A stretch of 9,450 nt of DNA from an uncultured Bacteroidales bacterium (GCA_937896505.1 CALBNP010000216.1:1-9450); one strand, 5' to 3'. Shown: positions 1 through 5,709, numbered from the stretch's first letter. The notes: generated by a model from the letters alone, not told the origin. A program made the numbers and translations.

Positions 1-1107
1 CAGAATCTGCGTGTCATCAACAAAACGGTTAACCATTACCAGCATTTTGAAAATGGCAAAAAGGTAATGGTCAAGCAAGAGAAAGGCGAAAGTTGGGCTA
101 TCCGCAAACCTATGCACAAAGACACTGTCTTTGGCGAAGTAAACCTGTGTTTCAAGAAAGAAGTTTCGCTGAATGAAGCATTGAAAAATCCAAAAGCCAT
201 CGTCAACAAAGATTTCAAAAAGAAAGTATTAGAACTGCTTGGCGAGAATCGAGATGCTAAATACATAAAAAAATACGTTGAAGACAACAAAGATGTCTGG
301 TCTGACATCAACCTTAAGAAAATAGAGGTTTACTATTTTACAAAAGACACCAAAGAACGATATCTTGCCACCCGTAAACCGCTTGACACATCGTTCAATA
401 AAAAGAAAATTGAGGAAAGTGTAACTGACATCGGCATTCAAAAGATTCTTCTTGCGCATTTGGAGGCAAAAGGTGGCGATGCTGAACTTGCATTCTCTCC
501 TGATGGTATTGATGAGATGAACAAGAATATTTTTACTCTGAACGGCAATAGATTCCATCAGCCCATATTAAAAGTTCGTGTATATGAAAAAGCCGACAAA
601 TTTGCTATCGGACAGACGGGAAACAAAGGAAAGAAATTTGTGGAAGCAGCCAAAGGAACGAATCTGTTTTTCTTCGTTTATGAAAATAATGACAAAGAAC
701 GTTCATTCGTTACCGTTCCTCTTAACTTAGTCATTGATTGCCAAAAACGTTTCACCAAAAATTGGGTAAGTGAATTAGATAAAATCTTGAAAGAGACCAA
801 CGAGATCTCCCAAGACACACATCTACTGTTCACTCTTTCTCCTGGCGACTTGGTTTATTTGCCTATAAATGGAGAAACAACTGTGGATGATAAGACAAGA
901 ATTTATAAAATGGTATCCGGCTCTGGAACTGATTGGTATTTCAATTGTGTTTCACTGGCCTCTACTATTGTGGATAAGAAAGAATTTGGACCTTTGAATA
1001 AAACCACACATGCCATCACAGGCGAAATGATTAAAGAAGTCTGCGTTCCTATTAAAGTCGATCGTTTAGGCAACATCATTGAGATTAATAATTGCACAGT
1101 AGATTAA
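1..1107 (+). CDS. cas9: Cas9 (type II-C), C-terminal part, truncated by window edge
   Basis: This is the C-terminal 368 residues of the RNA-guided, DNA-cleaving effector Cas9. The reading frame is open from the first base, so the start, the HNH domain and all RuvC motifs lie left of the window. What remains should be the last part of the nuclease lobe and the WED/PAM-interacting region. The stretch IRKPMHKDTVFGEVNL (around positions 109-156) resembles the segment that follows RuvC-III in Bacteroidetes type II-C Cas9 proteins, and the C-terminus ends in a VDRLGNIIEI-like strand typical of these proteins. The assignment is supported by cas1 and cas2 downstream in the same direction and by an adjacent array. 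The gene is AT-rich (30-40% GC in the lines I counted), clearly lower than cas1. I cannot judge whether the nuclease is intact, because the catalytic residues are outside the window. Confidence 0.9.
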   Translation, partial: QNLRVINKTVNHYQHFENGKKVMVKQEKGESWAIRKPMHKDTVFGEVNLCFKKEVSLNEALKNPKAIVNKDFKKKVLELLGENRDAKYIKKYVEDNKDVWSDINLKKIEVYYFTKDTKERYLATRKPLDTSFNKKKIEESVTDIGIQKILLAHLEAKGGDAELAFSPDGIDEMNKNIFTLNGNRFHQPILKVRVYEKADKFAIGQTGNKGKKFVEAAKGTNLFFFVYENNDKERSFVTVPLNLVIDCQKRFTKNWVSELDKILKETNEISQDTHLLFTLSPGDLVYLPINGETTVDDKTRIYKMVSGSGTDWYFNCVSLASTIVDKKEFGPLNKTTHAITGEMIKEVCVPIKVDRLGNIIEINNCTVD

Positions 1108-1118
1108 TCAACTGGTTC

Positions 1119-1130
1119 TTTAGTACTAAA
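1119..1130. promoter_or_regulatory. 12-bp perfect palindrome between cas9 and the Bro-N gene
   Basis: The 33-bp gap between the cas9 stop and the next start codon contains TTTAGTACTAAA, a perfect dyad. It lies 10 bp upstream of the ATG at 1141. It could be an operator for a dimeric regulator, possibly the Bro-N protein itself, or a chance palindrome in AT-rich DNA. No convincing promoter or terminator is visible in the gap, so co-transcription with cas9 is likely. Confidence 0.3.
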
Positions 1131-1140
1131 ACACAAAACC

Positions 1141-1968
1141 ATGAGCAACATCAAACTGTTTCAAGATAAAAAGATCCGTTCCTCTTGGAACGAGGAGGAA
1201 CAACAATGGTATTTTTCCATCGTAGATGTGGTGGAAGTATTAACAGACTCTCCCAATCCCCGCCAGTATTGGCGCAAGATGAAAGACCGTGATTTGAAAG
1301 AATATGAGTTGTACCCAATTTGGGTACAACTGAAATTACCAAGTTCTGACGGAAAACGCTATTCTACGGATTGCGCCAACGTCAGATCCCTGCTGCGCAT
1401 CATCCAATCCATTCCATCACCTAAAGCGGAACCTTTCAAGCAATGGCTGGCACAAGTGGGTTACGAAAGATTGCAGGAAATAGAAAATCCAGAACTGGCT
1501 CAAGAACGGATGAAGGATCTCTACGAGAAGAAAGGTTACCCCAAAGACTGGATCGACAAGCGACTGAGAGGCATCGCCATCCGACAGAATCTCACAGACG
1601 AATGGAAGAAACGCGGCATTACTGAAGAACGGGATTATGCCATCCTTACCGCCGAAATCAGCAAAGCCACTTTCGGAATGACTCCTTCTGAATACAAAGA
1701 ATTCAAAGGTCTCACAAAAAAGAACCAGAATCTGCGTGACCACATGAACGACCTTGAACTTATTTTCACAATGCTTGGCGAACGTGTCACGACGGAAATC
1801 TCCGAGCAAGAGACTCCAAAAACATTCGAAGAAAACAAACAGGTGGCAAAAAGGGGTGGAAACGTTGCTGGAGCGGCTCGAGAAGCAACCGAGAAAGAGC
1901 TTGGTCACAGCATTGTTTCACAAGAAAATTTCTTGACTAATCAAGACGAGAACAACCTATTAGAGTAA
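1141..1968 (+). CDS. Bro-N domain protein (BRO/DinD-like) inside the cas operon
   Basis: This is a complete 275-residue protein of the BRO family. Residues about 5-107 form the Bro-N DNA-binding domain, with the signature WYFSIVDVVEVLT (23-35), NPRQYW (39-44) and LRIIQSIPSPKAEPFKQWLA (85-104). Residues about 110-250 form the conserved C-terminal region of the same cellular BRO/antirepressor-like proteins, including GYPKDWIDKRL (132-142), LTDEWKKRGI, YAILTAEISKATFGMT (166-181) and TFEENKQVAKRGGNVAG (228-244). Its length matches that family, so it looks intact. Bro-N proteins are known from phage antirepressors and from bacterial chromosomes; DinD of Escherichia coli, an SOS-induced RecA antagonist, is a distant relative. 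Here the gene starts 33 bp after cas9 and stops 2 bp before cas1, so it is very probably co-transcribed with the cas genes. A role in controlling the locus or in adaptation is inference only. It could also be a captured phage or housekeeping gene with no CRISPR role. Confidence 0.85.
   Translation: MSNIKLFQDKKIRSSWNEEEQQWYFSIVDVVEVLTDSPNPRQYWRKMKDRDLKEYELYPIWVQLKLPSSDGKRYSTDCANVRSLLRIIQSIPSPKAEPFKQWLAQVGYERLQEIENPELAQERMKDLYEKKGYPKDWIDKRLRGIAIRQNLTDEWKKRGITEERDYAILTAEISKATFGMTPSEYKEFKGLTKKNQNLRDHMNDLELIFTMLGERVTTEISEQETPKTFEENKQVAKRGGNVAGAAREATEKELGHSIVSQENFLTNQDENNLLE
1307..1331. repeat. 25-bp inverted repeat inside the Bro-N gene
   Basis: Two perfect 12-bp arms (AGTTGTACCCAA at 1307-1318 and its complement at 1320-1331) flank a single central T. 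The element encodes the segment around ELYPIWVQLK of the Bro-N domain. It could be an internal operator or a stable hairpin in the mRNA. It may also be a by-product of the conserved PIWxQLK protein motif. Confidence 0.6.
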
Positions 1969-1970
1969 TC

Positions 1971-2879
1971 ATGATAAAACGGACTCTCTTTTTTGGCAAT
2001 CCCGCCTACCTCTCTTTGCGTAACTGCCAGTTGGTCGTCAGGCTAACCGATGCCGACACGCATCAAGAGACCAAGAAAACCGTACCTATCGAGGACATCG
2101 GCGTCGTAGTGCTCGAAGACAGGCAAATCACCATCACCAATGCTGCCATCGATGCGTTGCTGCAAAACGGCTGCGCCCTCATCACATGCGACGAGAAGCA
2201 CATGCCCGCCGGACTGATGCTGCCACTCGAAGGTCACACCTTGCAAAGCGAACGCTTTCAGGCTCAAATAGAGGCATCGCTGCCACTGCGAAAACAACTT
2301 TGGCAGCAGACGGTGCAAGCCAAGATTCACAACCAAGCTTCGGTGCTCTCGCGATTGCGTGGCACCGAGGTGGGTTGCATGAAAGCATGGGAAGGCGACG
2401 TACGTAGCGGTGATGCCGACAACCTCGAAGGCCGCGCCGCCGCCTACTATTGGAAGCACATGTTTGACGAGCACTTCACCCGTGAACGCGAAGGTGACGC
2501 GCCCAACAGCCTGCTCAACTATGGCTATGCCATCGTGCGTGCCGTGGTAGCGCGCTCCCTGGTTGCCTCAGGCCTACTCCCTACCCTCGGCATACACCAT
2601 CACAATCGCTACAACGCATATTGCCTCGCCGACGACATCATGGAGCCCTATCGGCCCTATGTAGATGAACTCGTTGTGAGAACCATAGAAACCGGAGAAG
2701 ATTGCAGCGAACTGACGACAAACCTGAAGCGGCAGCTGCTGACTCTTCCCGTCACCGATGTCGTCATTAACGGGCAGCGCAGTCCGCTGATGGTAGCGGC
2801 ACAGCAGACCACCTCGTCGTTGGCCAAATGCTATGGAGGTGAACTACGGAAGGTGGCCTATCCCGTCATGGAACTCTGA
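1971..2879 (+). CDS. cas1: Cas1 integrase (type II)
   Basis: This is the spacer-acquisition integrase, 302 residues, the usual length for type II Cas1. With Cas2 it inserts new spacers at the leader end of the array. The N-terminus MIKRTLFFGNPAYLSL is typical of the type II clade. The likely metal ligands are visible: E153 in NLEGRAA, H210 in GIHHHNRYNAY and E225 in LADDIMEPYRPY. The start ATG is 2 bp after the Bro-N stop, and the stop overlaps the cas2 start by one base (TGATG), so translation is probably coupled on both sides. The gene is much richer in GC (about 60% in the lines counted) than cas9 upstream and resembles the downstream chromosomal genes in this respect. I see no frameshift or missing catalytic residue. 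Confidence 0.97.
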   Translation: MIKRTLFFGNPAYLSLRNCQLVVRLTDADTHQETKKTVPIEDIGVVVLEDRQITITNAAIDALLQNGCALITCDEKHMPAGLMLPLEGHTLQSERFQAQIEASLPLRKQLWQQTVQAKIHNQASVLSRLRGTEVGCMKAWEGDVRSGDADNLEGRAAAYYWKHMFDEHFTREREGDAPNSLLNYGYAIVRAVVARSLVASGLLPTLGIHHHNRYNAYCLADDIMEPYRPYVDELVVRTIETGEDCSELTTNLKRQLLTLPVTDVVINGQRSPLMVAAQQTTSSLAKCYGGELRKVAYPVMEL

Positions 2880-3211
2880 TGGACCGTTTCAGCGAATACC
2901 GGATTATGTGGGTGCTGGTGCTTTTCGATTTGCCGACCGAAACCAAGAAAGAGCGTAAAGCCGCAGCCGATTTCCGCAAGCGTATCATGGCCGATGGCTT
3001 CACCATGTTTCAATTCAGCATCTATCTTCGCCATTGCCCAAGTCGAGAAAATGCCGAGGTTCATATCCGGCGCGTGAAGTCGTTCATGCCTGAATTTGGT
3101 CACATCGGCATACTTTGCATCACCGACAAACAGTTTGGCGAGATGGAAATATTCAGCAACTGCAAGCCCACCCCCATCAGCCAGCCTTGCCAGCAACTCG
3201 AATTGTTTTAG
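2879..3211 (+). CDS. cas2: Cas2 adaptation protein
   Basis: This 110-residue protein is the structural partner of Cas1 in the spacer integration complex. It shows the ferredoxin-like Cas2 fold signature: a first beta strand ending in the conserved aspartate, VLVLFDLPTETKKERK (D17), then FRKRIMADGFTMFQFSIYLRHCPSRENAEVHIRRV. The start codon overlaps the last base of the cas1 stop, which decides the start and implies coupling. The gene ends 25 bp before a strong hairpin terminator, so it is the last gene of the cas operon. No csn2 or cas4 follows, which together with the Cas9 type places the locus in subtype II-C. Confidence 0.96.
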   Translation: MDRFSEYRIMWVLVLFDLPTETKKERKAAADFRKRIMADGFTMFQFSIYLRHCPSRENAEVHIRRVKSFMPEFGHIGILCITDKQFGEMEIFSNCKPTPISQPCQQLELF

Positions 3212-3236
3212 GAACAAGAAACATAAGAAGAAAGCA

Positions 3237-3266
3237 AAAAATCCCGTCAAATTTGGCGGGATTTTT
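3237..3266. terminator. Symmetrical (bidirectional) intrinsic terminator after cas2
   Basis: The stem pairs AAAAATCCCG (3237-3246) with CGGGATTTTT (3257-3266), extended by a G-T wobble, C-G and A-T pairs towards a tiny loop around 3251-3252. A run of T follows the hairpin on the plus strand, and the A-run at 3236-3241 gives a run of T on the minus strand. The hairpin can therefore end the cas operon and also stop transcription arriving from the array side. Confidence 0.85.
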
Positions 3267-3319
3267 CAATTGTAAAACTTGCTCTAAGTTTTTGTTGCTC
3301 ATTTGATTACATATATCGT
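3267..3319. other. AT-rich spacer between terminator and first repeat (possible leader or trailer)
   Basis: This 53-bp stretch contains no gene. It is AT-rich and abuts the first repeat directly, as a leader would. It contains TTGCTCT (3279-3285), an exact complement of AGAGCAA inside the repeat, and TTGTA (3270-3274), the complement of TACAA in the repeat, in the same relative order. Whether it is the leader depends on the array direction. If the array is read on the minus strand, this is the trailer side. Confidence 0.4.
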
Positions 3320-4133
3320 GTTGTTTCAAAGAGCAAAGATACAAGATTTTGTAAGCGATTCACAACGTGTACTTATGTGAATACAGCATTAAATTGTTGT
3401 TTCAAAGAGCAAAGATACAAGATTTTGTAAGCGATTCACAACGTATGATGTTCGCAGAATCCAAACAAGGTTGTTGTTTCAAAGAGCAAAGATACAAGAT
3501 TTTGTAAGCGATTCACAACGCGGACTAATCAAGTACGTTAAGAGAATAGTTGTTTCAAAGAGCAAAGATACAAGATTTTGTAAGCGATTCACAACAGGAG
3601 CAGAAGGAACTTGATGTGTTGGTTGTTGTTTCAAAGAGCAAAGATACAAGATTTTGTAAGCGATTCACAACATGCTCGTGGTGCTTCCTTGTGCCGTTCT
3701 TGTTGTTTCAAAGAGCAAAGATACAAGATTTTGTAAGCGATTCACAACGATACTTATGTGTTTGAAGGCGATGAGGATGTTGTTTCAAAGAGCAAAGATA
3801 CAAGATTTTGTAAGCGATTCACAACAGCTTTCGAGAACACTTGTTATTTTTCGGTGTTGTTTCAAAGAGCAAAGATACAAGATTTTGTAAGCGATTCACA
3901 ACACATTTAAAGATTCATACTGTGGCGGAAATGTTGTTTCAAAGAGCAAAGATACAAGATTTTGTAAGCGATTCACAACAGTATTCCGATAACTTTCCCC
4001 ATTGTTCGGGTTGTTTCAAAGAGCAAAGATACAAGATTTTGTAAGCGATTCACAACAGACAGCTCTCGGATGTCGTGTATTTCGATGTTGTTTCAAAGAG
4101 CAAAGATACAAGATTTTGTAAGCGATTCACAAC
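3320..4133. CRISPR. CRISPR array, 11 repeats of 47 nt, 10 spacers
   Basis: Eleven identical 47-nt repeats start with GTTGTTTCAAAGAGC and end with GCGATTCACAAC (plus strand). They begin at 3320, 3396, 3473, 3549, 3625, 3702, 3779, 3856, 3933, 4010 and 4087. Spacers are 29 nt (first, third and fourth) or 30 nt (all others), and all differ. The repeat ends are inverted (GTTGT...ACAAC). This length and these ends fit Bacteroidetes type II-C loci. Neither outer repeat is degenerate, so the end of the array cannot be read from decay. The coding direction is open: the minus-strand reading (GTTGTGAATCGC...) resembles the crRNA orientation of other type II-C repeats and carries a promoter-like box, while an anti-repeat-like stretch at 4155 would favour the plus strand. 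No spacer matches another part of this window by eye. Confidence 0.99.
4101..4132 (-). promoter_or_regulatory. Promoter-like motif inside each CRISPR repeat (shown for the last repeat)
   Basis: Read on the minus strand, every repeat contains TATCTTTG, a perfect match to the Bacteroidetes -7 consensus TAnnTTTG (4108-4101 in the last repeat). A TTG lies 21 bases upstream at the start of the repeat (4132-4130), within the spacing range of the -33 box. Transcription would start near the end of the repeat and enter the spacer to its left. Embedded repeat promoters are known in the type II-C locus of Neisseria meningitidis; here the idea rests on motif match only. Confidence 0.5.
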
Positions 4134-4154
4134 GATATGACTTGCTTTTGGTCT

Positions 4155-4173
4155 TCTTTGCCTTTATATCAAT
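4155..4173 (+). other. Candidate tracrRNA anti-repeat or degenerate inverted repeat copy
   Basis: The segment TCTTTGC-CTTT (4155-4165) is the reverse complement of AAAGAGCAAAGA in the repeat, apart from one unpaired base. It is followed after a 4-nt mismatch by CAAT (4170-4173), which can pair with the first four repeat bases GTTG. An RNA copied from the plus strand here could form about 15 base pairs with the 5' part of a plus-strand repeat, with a bulge and an internal loop as in tracrRNA duplexes. Against this, it overlaps the -33 box of the next promoter and no promoter for it is clear. Confidence 0.35.
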
Positions 4174-4190
4174 TCTTTTATTTATTTTTG
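4157..4190 (+). promoter_or_regulatory. Bacteroidetes-type promoter upstream of candidate small RNA
   Basis: TATTTTTG at 4183-4190 matches TAnnTTTG exactly. TTTG at 4157-4160 lies 22 bases upstream and can serve as the -33 box. The predicted transcription start is about 4195, at the edge of the GC-rich foldable segment. Confidence 0.6.
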
Positions 4191-4312
4191 CCCCGTCTAG
4201 TCTAAGTGGGGTCGTGACGGGCAACCGCCCACTTGATGCGTGTATCCGCAAAGGATTAGGGAATTGGGTAAGTCCGTAGCCCCGACAAACAGGCGGGAAA
4301 CCGCCTTTTTTT
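4191..4312 (+). ncRNA. Candidate structured small RNA, unidentified
   Basis: This GC-rich segment of about 120 nt stands out from its AT-rich surroundings, follows a good promoter and ends in a strong intrinsic terminator. Possible helices by eye: AAGTGGG (4204-4210) with CCCACTT (4228-4234), containing a nested CGG-GCAA-CCG hairpin with a GNRA loop (4218-4227); an alternative CCCGTC (4192-4197) with GACGGG (4216-4221); TGCG (4237-4240) with CGCA (4247-4250); and the terminator hairpin. I do not recognise the family. It could be the tracrRNA of the adjacent CRISPR locus, another small regulatory RNA, or an attenuated leader for the cysteine gene. The terminator and the separate promoter at 4416 argue against a simple leader. 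The upstream extension of the cysteine gene's frame back to 4240 crosses this element and is not credible as protein. Confidence 0.5.
4292..4312 (+). terminator. Intrinsic terminator of the candidate small RNA
   Basis: A 5-bp GC stem, GGCGG (4292-4296) and CCGCC (4301-4305), closes a GAAA tetraloop and is followed by seven T (4306-4312). The A at 4291 can extend the stem with the first T. This is a textbook Rho-independent terminator on the plus strand. Confidence 0.88.
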
Positions 4313-4415
4313 ATGGGAACTATATACATGACAGCGCAAAAATCCATATAGCAGATGTATTTCCAGATCGTTTTTTTTTCTCGCATGAGCCGTTCAACGA
4401 TACACTCTATTTTCC

Positions 4416-4423
4416 TATCTTTG
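4416..4423 (+). promoter_or_regulatory. -7 promoter box of the cysteine desulfidase operon
   Basis: TATCTTTG matches the Bacteroidetes -7 consensus TAnnTTTG exactly. It lies 17 bp before the ATG at 4441, giving a very short 5' leader. The -33 region (around 4391-4396, GTTC) is a weak match. The rest of 4313-4440 is AT-rich, with a run of nine T at 4371, and I see no gene in it. Confidence 0.65.
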
Positions 4424-4440
4424 CGGAAATTTTAATCACA

Positions 4441-5709
4441 ATGGAAAAAAGCGATTGTCTATACACTTCTTACCTTAACATATTGAAAGAAGAACTCGTG
4501 CCAGCCATGGGCTGCACCGAACCCATTTGTTTGGCCTATGCCGCCGCCAAGGCTCGCGAAGTGCTTGGGACGATGCCGAAACGCGTCAAGATTGAAGCCT
4601 CGGGCAATATTATCAAGAACGTGAAAAGTGTCATCGTGCCTAACACTAATGGCATGAAAGGACTGAAAGCTTCCGTCGCAGCAGGCGTCGTTGCAGGAAA
4701 TGCCGACAAGGCTTTGGAAGTCATCGCCAACGTCACACCCGGACAGATAAAGGAAATCCAGCATTTCTTAGACACCGTCCTGATGACTATCGAGCCACTG
4801 AATTTGGTTGCACGCCTTGACGTCACCGTCACGCTCTACGATGGCAAGCATTCGTCAAGTGTGAGAATCGCCGGTTTCCATACCAACATTGTGAAGATTG
4901 CGAAAGACGACGAGGTGCTTTTCGAAAGCGAAGACACCAGCACTAATGCCAAGCTCACCGACCGCAGCTGTCTCAGCATGGATAAGATCTACGACTTCGC
5001 CAAGACTGCCGACATCGAGGACTTGAAGCCCATCATTAGTCGTCAGCTTGAATGCAACCGTGCCATCGCCATGGAAGGCCTGAAAAACAGCTGGGGTGCC
5101 AACATCGGAAGCAACCTGCTGAAGATGAGCGACGACATCCACCAGAAAGCCCGTGCCTGGGCCGCTGCTGGCAGCGACGCCCGCATGAGCGGCTGCTCGA
5201 TGCCTGTCATCATCAACTCGGGCAGCGGCAACCAAGGCATGACCACCTGCCTCCCTGTGTTGGCCTATGCTGAGCACTACGGCCTCAGCGAAGAAGCCAC
5301 CATGCGTGCCGTGACTTTTGCCAACCTCACCACCATCCACGAGAAGACGGGCATTGGTCGCCTTTCGGCCTACTGTGGTGCCGTGAGTGCTGGCTGTGCT
5401 GCCGGTTGTGGCGTCGCCTTCCTTATGGGTGCCGACCTCAACATCATCAGCCACACCCTCGAAAACGCCCTCGGCATGGCCGCTGGCATCGTGTGCGACG
5501 GCGCCAAGCCATCATGCGCTGGCAAGATAGCCCTGGCTGTCGAAGCCGGACTGCTGGGCTATGAGATGGCCAAGAGCGACGACGACTTTGTGGGTGGCGA
5601 CGGCATCATCGGCAACGATGTCGAATCGACCATCGACCACATTGGCCGCCTCGGCCGCAACGGCATGAAGGAGACGGATGTCGAGATCCTCAAAATCATG
5701 GTGGAATAA
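4441..5709 (+). CDS. cyuA: L-cysteine desulfidase, CyuA/UPF0597 family
   Basis: This 422-residue protein belongs to the UPF0597 family, whose characterised members degrade L-cysteine to pyruvate, ammonia and sulfide using an iron-sulfur cluster; the family is related to the alpha part of iron-sulfur L-serine dehydratases. Visible signatures are the N-terminal PAMGCTEPICLAYA (C25), SGNIIKNVKSVIVPNT (54-69), the glycine-rich NSGSGNQGMT (259-268), and the C-terminal cysteines in YCGAVSAGCAAGC (C312, C319, C323) and CDGAKPSC (C352, C359), several of which should bind the cluster. I chose the ATG at 4441 because the conserved N-terminus begins there and a promoter lies just upstream; the longer frame from 4240 would cross a terminator. 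The stop overlaps the start of the next gene by one base. The protein is probably cytoplasmic. The substrate could be serine or another amino acid rather than cysteine. Confidence 0.88.
   Translation: MEKSDCLYTSYLNILKEELVPAMGCTEPICLAYAAAKAREVLGTMPKRVKIEASGNIIKNVKSVIVPNTNGMKGLKASVAAGVVAGNADKALEVIANVTPGQIKEIQHFLDTVLMTIEPLNLVARLDVTVTLYDGKHSSSVRIAGFHTNIVKIAKDDEVLFESEDTSTNAKLTDRSCLSMDKIYDFAKTADIEDLKPIISRQLECNRAIAMEGLKNSWGANIGSNLLKMSDDIHQKARAWAAAGSDARMSGCSMPVIINSGSGNQGMTTCLPVLAYAEHYGLSEEATMRAVTFANLTTIHEKTGIGRLSAYCGAVSAGCAAGCGVAFLMGADLNIISHTLENALGMAAGIVCDGAKPSCAGKIALAVEAGLLGYEMAKSDDDFVGGDGIIGNDVESTIDHIGRLGRNGMKETDVEILKIMVE

Noticed and set aside
1417..1908. Long minus-strand frame opposite the Bro-N gene
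   Set aside because: It is a shadow of the strongly supported plus-strand gene, with no recognisable domain.
2667..2680. GTTGTGAGAA in cas1 resembling the minus-strand repeat start
   Set aside because: Only seven repeat bases match before it diverges, and it lies in conserved Cas1 coding sequence.
3550..4044. Open frames across the CRISPR array
   Set aside because: They arise from repeat copies that happen to be open in some frames; every one is made of repeat and spacer sequence with no protein family character.
4210..4230. GGGTCGTGAC resembling the 5' core of the ZTP (pfl) riboswitch
   Set aside because: The second conserved part (CCGCCTGGGC-like) and the expected spacing are absent, and the downstream gene is not a folate or purine gene.
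4251..4286. Partial likeness to a cobalamin riboswitch core (AGGGAA...GGTAAGTCC)
   Set aside because: Only short fragments match; the rest of the core and any B12-related gene are missing.
4251..4291. Possible anti-repeat inside the structured RNA (GCAAAG...GGTAAG...ACAAAC) for a minus-strand crRNA
   Set aside because: Pairing is broken into 4-6 bp pieces with a large unequal internal loop, and only one hairpin would follow it; weaker than the 4155 element.
4240..4440. 67-codon N-terminal extension of the cysteine desulfidase
   Set aside because: It crosses an intrinsic terminator and a promoter box, and the conserved family N-terminus starts at 4441.
4855..5454. 199-codon minus-strand frame opposite the cysteine desulfidase gene
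   Set aside because: It lacks family features and reflects the codon bias of the real gene on the plus strand.
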